This document shows, piece after piece, positions 31,196 through 38,112 of a stretch of DNA of 38,112 nt. The DNA comes from Desulfobacteraceae bacterium (lineage in GTDB: Bacteria > Desulfobacterota > Desulfobacteria > Desulfobacterales > Desulfosalsimonadaceae), in the NCBI GenBank assembly GCA_011390465.1, contig JAABSH010000037.1, positions 1 to 38,112 on the forward strand, given 5' to 3'. Under the pieces are notes generated by a model. The model made no database searches and was not told the DNA's origin. It saw nothing but the letters and a program-made list of their open reading frames with translations. Positions within the stretch are counted from its first letter, which is position 1. Each line of letters starts with the position of its first letter. Both the position numbers and the translations under genes were made by a program.

Positions 31196-32251
31196 ATGCA
31201 CCTAAAATCCATATCAGTCCTGCTTGCCTGTTCTCTCGCCCTTTTCATAATGGGGGGTTGCAGCAGTATCAAAAATACAACAGCTACCGGAACAACGCCA
31301 CACCAGCCTGACTATTCTGAAGCTTTTTCCTGGGTTGCCCGGTCAGAAACCATTAATCATCCGGTTGATGTATTTTATGTTCATCCGACGATTTACCTTG
31401 GCACCAACCCTGAAAATATGGATATTTCAGATGAAGCGCTCAGAGAAAATGCCAGAGGCCTGATAACCGCCCAGGCAGGGGTATATTCCCCTTTTGCAAA
31501 TTTGTTTGCCCCATTTTATCGCCAGCAATCGGCGGCATTACAGAGTATGGCGGCCGGCAATAACGGGGTGGATGCCTTTCAGGACCCCTTTTTTCAGGTT
31601 GGTTACGGGGATGTCGAAAGAGCATTCGACTATTATATTGATCATCTTAATCCTGACAGGCCATTTATTCTTGCCGGGCACAGTCAGGGGTCAATGGCGC
31701 TTATTCACCTTATGCGCAACCGGTTTAATAATCCTGTTCTGCAAAAGCGATTGGTAGCGGCTTATCTGATGGGTTACTCTGTAACGAAAACTGATTTGGA
31801 AAAATATCCTTGGATGAAGCTTGCCCGGGGGGAAACCGATATCGGAGGGATCATCACTTTTAACACCCAAGGCACAGAGGCCGGTGCGTCTCCGGTGTTG
31901 CTCCCGGGTGCGGTTGCGATTAATCCCCTGAACTGGAAAACAGACAATACCCCTGCGGGCTGCAGCGCAAACTTGGGGGCAAAATTTTTTAATGACGCAA
32001 CCGGTGAGCTTATCGAAGAAATCCCGAATTTTGCCGGTGCCTATGTGAATACGCACAAAGGCGTTTTAGTGGTTACGGATATGAAAACACCGGAGTCTGA
32101 GAAAATCGATTTGGTTCACATGGGAAGATGGCCCGCAGGTGTTTTTCATCGGTTTGACTATTCCTTTTGGTTTAACAATCTGAAAGTCAATGTAAAAAAA
32201 AGAATCGCCGCTTATCAGGAATACGGAGGCGCCCCCTCCCTTTGCAATTGA
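31196..32251 (+). CDS. DUF3089 lipoprotein, alpha/beta-hydrolase-like (copy 2)
   Basis: A 351-residue paralogue of the preceding gene. The signal peptide ends in a somewhat atypical lipobox (FIMGGC, Cys at about 22). The DUF3089 domain shows VDVFYVHPTIYLG, FANLFAPFYRQQS, FDYYIDHLNPDRPFILAGHS then QGS with the nucleophile Ser, VAAYLMGYSV, LVHMGRWPAGVFHRFDYSFW. The same motifs appear in the same order as in copy 1, but the sequences have diverged widely, so the duplication is old. Likely anchored to a membrane facing the periplasm. The Shine-Dalgarno is aaagga. Substrate unknown. Confidence 0.85.
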   Translation: MHLKSISVLLACSLALFIMGGCSSIKNTTATGTTPHQPDYSEAFSWVARSETINHPVDVFYVHPTIYLGTNPENMDISDEALRENARGLITAQAGVYSPFANLFAPFYRQQSAALQSMAAGNNGVDAFQDPFFQVGYGDVERAFDYYIDHLNPDRPFILAGHSQGSMALIHLMRNRFNNPVLQKRLVAAYLMGYSVTKTDLEKYPWMKLARGETDIGGIITFNTQGTEAGASPVLLPGAVAINPLNWKTDNTPAGCSANLGAKFFNDATGELIEEIPNFAGAYVNTHKGVLVVTDMKTPESEKIDLVHMGRWPAGVFHRFDYSFWFNNLKVNVKKRIAAYQEYGGAPSLCN

Positions 32252-32331
32252 CTTTTGGGGCCGGTTTTGTCATGGTTTTTCAACAATAAAAACATTGAAG
32301 CAACTTTTATTTTTTTTTCAGGAGAATGACC

Positions 32332-33000
32332 ATGGCCCGTTTTTTTGCGCATAAAATATTTCAAACCGGCATTCTGGTGGCCGCAGCCCTGGTACTTTTC
32401 GGATGCCAGAGTGTTTATTACAATACCATGGAAAAATTCGGGGTTCAGAAGCATGAAATTCTGGCGGACCGGGTGGAAGACGCCCGGGATGAGCAGGAAA
32501 AAACCAAAGAGCAGTTCCAGACCGCTCTAGAGCGGTTTACAGAGGTGGTGAATTTCGACGGCGGCGTGCTGGAGGAAAAGTATGAAATTTTGAACGCGGA
32601 GTTCCAGCGCTGTGAAAAACAGGCCAAAGCCGTAAACAAGCGCATTGGGGCAGTAGAAGATGTGGGAGAAGCCCTTTTCAAGGAATGGGAAGCCGAACTC
32701 AGCCAATACAGCAATGTCCAGCTGCGGCGCTCAAGCCAGCAGAAACTTGCGGAAACCCGCCTGGAATATGACCAGCTTGTCCGCTCCATGCGCCGGGCTG
32801 AAGATAAAATCGATCCGGTGCTGTCCGCGTTTCAGGATCAGGTGTTGTTTTTAAAACACAACTTAAATGCCAGTGCCATTGCGTCGCTTCAAAGTGAACT
32901 GGCAGTGGTGGAAACCGACGTGGCCACCCTTATCCGGGAAATGGAAGCCGCCATTGCTGAAGCAGACGGGTTTATCAAGACCATTGCGGCGGCCAAATAG
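32332..33000 (+). CDS. DUF2959 family lipoprotein
   Basis: A protein of about 222 residues with a signal peptide and a lipobox (LVLFGC, Cys at about 25), followed by the DUF2959 start QSVYYNTMEKFGVQKHEILA. The remainder is a long, charged, almost wholly helical coiled-coil protein (VEDARDEQEKTKEQFQTALE ... LRRSSQQKLAETRLEYDQLV). The family has no known function; it may be a periplasmic spacer or stress lipoprotein. I take the second ATG (32332) because aggag is 7 bases from it and too close to the first (32326). Confidence 0.82.
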   Translation: MARFFAHKIFQTGILVAAALVLFGCQSVYYNTMEKFGVQKHEILADRVEDARDEQEKTKEQFQTALERFTEVVNFDGGVLEEKYEILNAEFQRCEKQAKAVNKRIGAVEDVGEALFKEWEAELSQYSNVQLRRSSQQKLAETRLEYDQLVRSMRRAEDKIDPVLSAFQDQVLFLKHNLNASAIASLQSELAVVETDVATLIREMEAAIAEADGFIKTIAAAK

Positions 33001-33014
33001 TTTTCGCGTTGGTT

Positions 33015-35300
33015 ATGACCCAGTGGAATGACAATGCCGCGGCCGTGGCATCACGGTTTGTGAACAGCACCGGCCGCCATGTATTTCTTACGGGCAAGGC
33101 AGGCACCGGAAAAACCACATTTCTGCACGCCATCAGCCGCAGCACCCACAAGAACACCATTGTCGCGGCGCCCACCGGCATTGCCGCCATCAATGCCCAC
33201 GGCGTTACCCTGCATTCGCTGTTTCAGCTGCCCTTTGGCGCCTTTATTCCCTCGGACCGTTTCCCCGGTGAAGAAGCCCCGGCGTTTGCCCTCCATACCC
33301 CGGCCACACTGACCCGTAATATGCGGATGCACGGGACCAAGCGCGATCTTTTGAAAAAACTCGAACTGCTCATTATTGACGAGGTGAGCATGCTGCGGGC
33401 GGACTTGCTGGATGCCATTGACAGTGTGCTGCGGCGCGTCCGGCGCAGCAATGCGCCGTTTGGCGGCGTTCAGATGCTGTTCATCGGCGATCTTCAGCAG
33501 CTTCCGCCCGTGGTGAAAGACGCGGAATGGCAGGTGCTGCAGGAATTTTATCCCACCTGTTTTTTCTTTTCCGCCCGGGTCCTTGCACACGACCCGCCCG
33601 TGTATATCGAACTGGAAAAAATCTACCGCCAGGCCGATGAAACCTTTATTTCCGTGCTGAACCATTTGCGCGACAACCAGTTGACCCCCCATGACATTGA
33701 AATCCTGAATCAGTATTACCGGCCTGGATTTTCGCCGGCCGCAGGGGACGGATATGTTTACCTGACCACTCACAATTACAAGGCAGACTGTATGAACCGC
33801 GAAGCGCTGGAAGGGCTTCCCGGAAAGACATACACCTACCCGGCCATTGTGGAAGGCACGTTTGATGAAAATATTTATCCGGTGGATCCGGTGCTGGCAC
33901 TTAAAAAAAATGCCCAGGTCATGTTTGTGAAAAATGATCCATCCGGCGAAGGGCGGTTTTTTAACGGTAAAATCGGCACAGTGGCTGCCCTCACGGACAA
34001 AGAGATAACCGTGGCGTTTTCCGACGGCACTTCCCCTGTGACAGTGGAAAGATATTCATGGGAAAATAAGCGCTTTGCCCTGAACAAGGAAACCGGTGAG
34101 ATCGAGGAAAAAGTGATCGGTGTCTTTGTCCACTATCCGTTAAAACTGGCCTGGGCCATTACCGTGCACAAAAGCCAGGGCCTGACATTTGAAAAAGCCG
34201 TGATTGATGTGTCCCGGGCCTTTGCCGCCGGACAGGTGTATGTGGCATTGTCCCGGCTTACGTCCCTGGACGGTCTGGTGCTCACGGCGCCGTTTACCCA
34301 TCAGAACATGATGCAGGAGGCCGCGCTTGAAAAATTTGCTGAACTGAAAACAGATGTCAAGACCCTGGAACAGGGCCTGAATGCGGACTCCATCGCCTAT
34401 TTGCGCCAGGCCGTGACAGATGCCTTTGATTTTAAGGCATTGCGCACGGAGCTGGATTTTCATGTGCGCACTTATACCAAAGACGCGGTACGTTCGGAAA
34501 AGCAGAAACATCTGGAATGGGCCCGGGGGCTTTGCGCGGACCTGAAGCCGGTCAAAGCGGTGGGCGATAAATTTTTAAACCAGCTGGGCCGGATTTTTGA
34601 CAGCCTTGAACAGCCGGACACGGGCCAGGATTTTTCTTTTTTAATAGAGCGCATTCACGCAGCCAGAAATTATTTTGAGCCTGTGTTTAATGATTTTTCA
34701 AAAAAAATCGCAGCCCAGATTACGGAATTGCAGGCCCATAAAAAAAAGGTAAAACAATACGTCAATGAGTTAAAAGATTTGGATCTGCTGTTTTACGGGC
34801 AGGTTCAGAAAATATACAAAGCCGCTGACCTGGCGGCGGCGGCTGTGGATGAAAAAGAGCTCACAAAAGCAGACCTTCAGCTTCCCAGTCGCAGCGATGC
34901 CGTGGCCTTAGCCTGTGCGGAAAGTGAGAAGACCGCAGCCGTTCGAAAAGGGAATACGGGCGCCGGCGGTAAAAAAAACGGCAGCTACCAGCAATCCGAT
35001 ACCTGGGAAAAAACCCTGGAAATGTACAATAGTGGAAAGCCGGTTCATGAAATTGCAGCTGTTCGGTCTTTAAAACTTTCAACCATTTACACCCATCTGG
35101 CCCGCTGGGTTGAAGAAGGCGAGATTGATGCCTGCCGGCTGGTTTCAAAAGAAACCCTGGATGAAATCGCAGCGGCGTTCAAGAAGGCGGAATTATCCAG
35201 CCTGAGCGCCATGAAAACCCAATTTGAAGACAAATATGATTACAACACCCTGCGCCTGGGGCTGGCATTTTTGCGATACCAGGAGCTGGCCAAAGATTAG
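33015..35300 (+). CDS. PIF1-like SF1 helicase with C-terminal RQC-type helix-turn-helix
   Basis: A protein of about 761 residues. The N-terminal SF1B helicase core has Walker A TGKAGTGKTTFL at about 27-38, AAPTGIAAINAHGVTLHSLF (motif Ia), LLIIDEVSMLRADLLDAID (motif II), MLFIGDLQQLPPVV (motif III), and late motifs ITVHKSQGLTFEKAVID and VYVALSRLTSLDGL. This is the PIF1/RecD2-like pattern. A coiled-coil middle (about 530-640) follows, then a C-terminal HTH_40-type domain as in RecQ-like proteins (KTLEMYNSGKPVHEIAAVRS). It is probably a DNA helicase for replication or recombination intermediates. The start is the ATG at 33015 (an in-frame TTG lies at 33009); no good Shine-Dalgarno is present. It follows the DUF2959 gene by 14 bases. 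Confidence 0.88.
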   Translation: MTQWNDNAAAVASRFVNSTGRHVFLTGKAGTGKTTFLHAISRSTHKNTIVAAPTGIAAINAHGVTLHSLFQLPFGAFIPSDRFPGEEAPAFALHTPATLTRNMRMHGTKRDLLKKLELLIIDEVSMLRADLLDAIDSVLRRVRRSNAPFGGVQMLFIGDLQQLPPVVKDAEWQVLQEFYPTCFFFSARVLAHDPPVYIELEKIYRQADETFISVLNHLRDNQLTPHDIEILNQYYRPGFSPAAGDGYVYLTTHNYKADCMNREALEGLPGKTYTYPAIVEGTFDENIYPVDPVLALKKNAQVMFVKNDPSGEGRFFNGKIGTVAALTDKEITVAFSDGTSPVTVERYSWENKRFALNKETGEIEEKVIGVFVHYPLKLAWAITVHKSQGLTFEKAVIDVSRAFAAGQVYVALSRLTSLDGLVLTAPFTHQNMMQEAALEKFAELKTDVKTLEQGLNADSIAYLRQAVTDAFDFKALRTELDFHVRTYTKDAVRSEKQKHLEWARGLCADLKPVKAVGDKFLNQLGRIFDSLEQPDTGQDFSFLIERIHAARNYFEPVFNDFSKKIAAQITELQAHKKKVKQYVNELKDLDLLFYGQVQKIYKAADLAAAAVDEKELTKADLQLPSRSDAVALACAESEKTAAVRKGNTGAGGKKNGSYQQSDTWEKTLEMYNSGKPVHEIAAVRSLKLSTIYTHLARWVEEGEIDACRLVSKETLDEIAAAFKKAELSSLSAMKTQFEDKYDYNTLRLGLAFLRYQELAKD

Positions 35301-35370
35301 GGAAAAATACAAAAGCACGCCTCCACGGAAAATGCACAATCAGGGGTAACAAAATGAAAGGAAAAGAAGA

Positions 35371-36072
35371 ATGATGAACTGTTTTTTAAAGGAAAAAAAA
35401 GAAATCGCCGAGGGGACGGTCTTATTTACCTTTGACGTGCCGGATGCGGGGCTCTCCTATGTGCCGGGGCAATATGTCTGCCTGAAGCTGGATCTCAGAT
35501 TTCCGGATGAAAAAGGCCCGAAGCGGTATTTTTCCATTGTAAATTCTCCTGAAAAACACGGGCGCATAGAGATCGCCACCCGGGTCTCGGACACGGGTTT
35601 CAAACAGACCCTGGACGCCTTGCAGCCGGGGGACGCAGGGGAAATCACGGAAATCGGGGGAAAGTTTGTGCTGCCTGAAGATGCGGCACTGGAGATGGTC
35701 ATGGTGGCCGGCGGCGTGGGGGTCACGCCGTTTAAATGCATGCTTGATCATCTGATCCGTGCCGGGGAAAACCGCCGGGTGACCCTGCTTTATTCCAATA
35801 AAAACAAGGCAACCACTGCGTTTTATGAAGACTTTTTGCGGCTGGAAGCCAGCGGCTGCCCGGAAAAAGTGTTTTTTGTGATGACCCGGGATGACGCTTG
35901 GCCCGGGCCCAAAGGCCGCTTGAACGCGGATTTTATTCGGGAAAATATCCCCGGGTTTCAGTCAAAACAGTTTATGGTGGCCGGGCCCCCGAATTTTGTG
36001 GGCGGCATCACAAAGGCCCTGGAAGAATTGGAGATTTCCAATGTCAGGCTTGAAAAGTTTTTCGGATATTAA
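35371..36072 (+). CDS. FAD-dependent ferredoxin-NAD(P)+ reductase-like protein
   Basis: A 233-residue FNR-superfamily flavoprotein. The FAD-binding beta barrel (about 1-100) has YVPGQYVCLKL and the flavin motif KRYFSIVNSP (RxxS). The NAD(P) domain has MVAGGVGVTPFKCMLDHL, VTLLYSNKN and VAGPPNFVGGI, ending EKFFGY with a C-terminal aromatic over the flavin. No 2Fe-2S domain is fused, so an external electron partner is needed. It is stand-alone. Its TAA stop shares bases with the ftsH stop on the opposite strand (palindrome TTAA). Confidence 0.88.
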   Translation: MMNCFLKEKKEIAEGTVLFTFDVPDAGLSYVPGQYVCLKLDLRFPDEKGPKRYFSIVNSPEKHGRIEIATRVSDTGFKQTLDALQPGDAGEITEIGGKFVLPEDAALEMVMVAGGVGVTPFKCMLDHLIRAGENRRVTLLYSNKNKATTAFYEDFLRLEASGCPEKVFFVMTRDDAWPGPKGRLNADFIRENIPGFQSKQFMVAGPPNFVGGITKALEELEISNVRLEKFFGY

Positions 36073-37868
36073 GATGCTTCGATAATTTTTCTCAGCTCTT
36101 GCCCGTCAAGGGTTTCTTTTTCAAGCAGAATGCCGGCGCATTTTTCCAAAAGCGATTTTTTTGAAGACAAAATGTCAAAAGCGGTTTTGTACTGGGCCGC
36201 CAGGATTTCCCGGATTTCCGCGTCAATGATTTCCGCCGTGGATTCACTGTATTCTGTGGCGCCTCCCATGCCGGGCATGTTTAAAAACGGGGACGGGTTT
36301 TTAGGGGAAAAATAGACCTGCCCCACTTTTTCGCTCATGCCGTATTCCCGCACCATGCTCCGGGCAATGTCTGTTGCCTTGGACAGATCATTGTGCGCGC
36401 CGGTGGAAATGTCTTCAAATACAATGGCTTCTGCAGCCCGGCCCCCCAGCAGAGTGGCGATCCGGTTTAAAAGCTCGGTTTTTTTCATAAGAAATCGGTC
36501 TTCCGTGGGCACCTGCATGGTGTAGCCCAAAGCCGCAATTCCTCTGGGGATGATGGTGATTTTCTGCACCGGGTCTGTGCCGGGCAGGAAAAAGGATACC
36601 AGGGCATGGCCCATCTCGTGGTGCGCCACAATTTTTTTTTCCCTGGGATTGATCAGGCGGTTTTTTTTCTCAAGGCCTGCCACCAGACGTTCCACTGCTT
36701 CTTCAAATTCCGCCATGGTCGCTTTTTCCTTGTCCCGCCGAACGGCCAGAAGCGCGGCCTCATTGACCAGGTTGGCCAGGTCCGCGCCCACCATTCCCGG
36801 GGTCATGGCGGCGACTTTTTCCACATCCACGCTCCCATCGTACTGGATTTTTTTGAGGTGCACTTTTAAAATGGCTTCCCGGCCTTTTTTGTCCGGCCGG
36901 TCCACCAGAATCTGCCGGTCAAACCGGCCCGGCCGGAGCAGGGCCGGATCTAAAATTTCCGGCCGGTTGGTGGCGGCCATGAGAATGACGCCGATCTGGG
37001 GGTCAAATCCGTCCATTTCCACCAGCAGCTGGTTCAAGGTCTGCTCCCGCTCGTCATGGCCCCCCATGTTGCCGAATCCCCGGGCTTTTCCCAGGGCGTC
37101 CAGTTCGTCGATAAAAATAATGCACGGCGCTTTCTGCTTGGCCTGATTAAAGAGATCCCGCACCCGGGCAGCACCCAGGCCCACGAACATTTCCACAAAT
37201 TCCGAACCGGAAAGGGAAAAAAACGGCACTCCGCTTTCCCCGGCCGCTGCTTTGGCCAGCATGGTTTTGCCGGTGCCGGGCGGCCCCACCAGCAGAATCC
37301 CCCGGGGAATCATGCCGCCAATGCGCGTGAATTTCTGCGGATTTTTCAGAAATTCAATGACCTCCATCATTTCATGTTTGGATTCATCCACACCGGCCAC
37401 GTCGTCAAAAGTGACATCCAGATCTTCCTGCACATAAATTTTGGCCTTGTTTTTTCCCAAACTCATAAAGCCCGGCTGCTGCCCCATCATCCGGCGCATG
37501 ATGAAAAACCAGAGCCCCACAAACAGAAAAATCGGCACCACCCAGGACAGAAGATCCCGGAAAAACGTGGATTCGATTTCGCCTTTAAAGGTGATGTTGT
37601 TTTTGGCCAGAAGCTCTGAAATCTCCGGGTCCACCCGCACCGTGCGAAAAAGGGTTCCTTCGCTGTCCTGGGCGCTGGCGGTTTTTCCCTGGATCTGGTT
37701 CTGGGTAATGGCCACTTCCGCTATTTTTCCTTTCCGGACCAGATCCAGAAATTCACTGTAGGCAATGGTCTCGATGGCAAACATCGAAAAGAGCAGGTTG
37801 TGGAGGATCAGTACAGCCCATACGCCGAGCAGGACGTACCATACAGAGAATTTGTGGTGCTTTTCCAT
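36069..37868 (-). CDS. ftsH: ATP-dependent zinc metalloprotease FtsH
   Basis: A 599-residue FtsH. Two N-terminal membrane helices (about 8-30 and 105-125) flank a small periplasmic domain. The AAA+ domain has Walker A GPPGTGKT at 195-202, pore motif [17 protein letters not shown], Walker [13 protein letters not shown] and the second region of homology [20 protein letters not shown]. The M41 protease domain has the zinc site HEMGH (417-421) and the third ligand region [11 protein letters not shown]. It degrades misfolded membrane proteins and regulatory cytosolic proteins. The length is slightly short because the C-terminal tail after the protease is brief. It is alone on the minus strand at the window's right end. 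Confidence 0.95.
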   Translation of the reverse strand: MEKHHKFSVWYVLLGVWAVLILHNLLFSMFAIETIAYSEFLDLVRKGKIAEVAITQNQIQGKTASAQDSEGTLFRTVRVDPEISELLAKNNITFKGEIESTFFRDLLSWVVPIFLFVGLWFFIMRRMMGQQPGFMSLGKNKAKIYVQEDLDVTFDDVAGVDESKHEMMEVIEFLKNPQKFTRIGGMIPRGILLVGPPGTGKTMLAKAAAGESGVPFFSLSGSEFVEMFVGLGAARVRDLFNQAKQKAPCIIFIDELDALGKARGFGNMGGHDEREQTLNQLLVEMDGFDPQIGVILMAATNRPEILDPALLRPGRFDRQILVDRPDKKGREAILKVHLKKIQYDGSVDVEKVAAMTPGMVGADLANLVNEAALLAVRRDKEKATMAEFEEAVERLVAGLEKKNRLINPREKKIVAHHEMGHALVSFFLPGTDPVQKITIIPRGIAALGYTMQVPTEDRFLMKKTELLNRIATLLGGRAAEAIVFEDISTGAHNDLSKATDIARSMVREYGMSEKVGQVYFSPKNPSPFLNMPGMGGATEYSESTAEIIDAEIREILAAQYKTAFDILSSKKSLLEKCAGILLEKETLDGQELRKIIEAS

Positions 37869-37996
37869 GGGGCTTTTCCTTAATGTTGGCTTGCTTCAAA
37901 CTTCAGCTCTACGATAACAATACCGCCATGCGGCGTCACTGCGAACCTGGGTACCCGGGATTGGGGGAATTGGATAATCCTGTGATGGGGTATAAT

Positions 37997-38032
37997 GCTG
38001 TTATCCGGCTGGTCTCTCATGCTGATAACAGC
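37997..38032. terminator. Hairpin upstream of ftsH, possible terminator of the preceding minus-strand gene
   Basis: GCTGTTATC (37997-38005) and GATAACAGC (38024-38032) form a perfect 9-bp stem with an 18-base loop. It lies between a likely gene end at 38048 and the ftsH leader. The flanks are not U-rich, so the function is uncertain. Confidence 0.35.
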
Positions 38033-38047
38033 GGGCATCAGAACAAA

Positions 38048-38112
38048 TCAGGCCGGTTTCAGATGTGCAACGTCATCAATCCAGATATCGGCCTCATTGC
38101 CGCAGCGGCTGC
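38048..38112 (-). CDS. Possible 3' end of an unidentified minus-strand gene (partial)
   Basis: A minus-strand frame open from the window edge ends at TGA (38048-38050), with C-terminal residues WIDDVAHLKPA. Only about 20 codons are visible. The composition is protein-like and the position upstream of ftsH is plausible, but the family cannot be named. Confidence 0.3.
   Translation of the reverse strand, partial: SRCGNEADIWIDDVAHLKPA

Overview
The window reads as chromosomal DNA of a strictly anaerobic, probably marine or brackish, Desulfobacterota (delta-proteobacterial sulfate reducer, Desulfobacteraceae-like). This is inferred from gene content, not from a marker gene: a sodium-type N-ATPase operon, rubrerythrin, a PAS/sigma-54 activator next to a NifX/DUF5320/CGGC/CobO cluster, a remnant of an ADP-forming acyl-CoA synthetase, and a peroxiredoxin-like gene with an in-frame UGA at its catalytic position followed by a bSECIS-like hairpin. 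No rRNA, tRNA or CRISPR array was seen.

Layout. (1) 1-5.4 kb, plus strand: a peroxiredoxin, a broken CopB-type P-type ATPase and three envelope-type proteins (DUF1566, DUF1207, LpxR-like), tightly spaced. (2) 5.4-9.2 kb, mixed strands: an HdeD tail remnant, a stand-alone receiver, an SDR, a coiled-coil orphan, a NarL-type regulator, an acyl-CoA synthetase fragment and a DUF72 gene. (3) 9.2-12.5 kb: ppsA flanked by intergenic palindromes. (4) 12.5-20.6 kb: a complete N-ATPase operon (atpD-C-Q-[antiporter]-R-B-E-F-A-G). It carries a CPA2 Na+/H+-type antiporter gene, and a 151-bp MITE-like element has inserted exactly at that gene's start codon. (5) 20.6-23.3 kb: two 87-bp foldable repeats, cfa, an inverted-repeat element and a group II intron that has lost its reverse transcriptase. 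(6) 23.3-29.2 kb: rubrerythrin, then a sigma-54 activator, its probable paired binding sites, a -24/-12 promoter, and an operon of NifX-type, DUF5320-type, NifU-like, CGGC and CobO proteins. (7) 29.2-33.0 kb: a buried antisense hsp20 pseudogene, the candidate selenoprotein, two tandem DUF3089 lipoproteins and a DUF2959 lipoprotein. (8) 33-38.1 kb: a PIF1-like helicase with a C-terminal HTH, a ferredoxin-reductase-like flavoprotein, and ftsH on the opposite strand.

How the parts fit. The N-ATPase c subunit keeps a full Na+ ligand set, so the enzyme and the co-encoded DD-motif antiporter would share one Na+ circuit. The transposon-like insertion has moved the antiporter's Shine-Dalgarno 150 bp away from its start. 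The NifX/DUF5320 operon looks like a self-contained metallocluster or thiol-metal handling module driven by the adjacent activator. In it, both NifX proteins carry DUF5320-like tails. The window also shows marked gene decay: five broken genes (P-type ATPase, hdeD, acyl-CoA synthetase, hsp20, intron RT), two of them with single-base changes in homopolymer runs. Sequencing error has to be excluded for those two.
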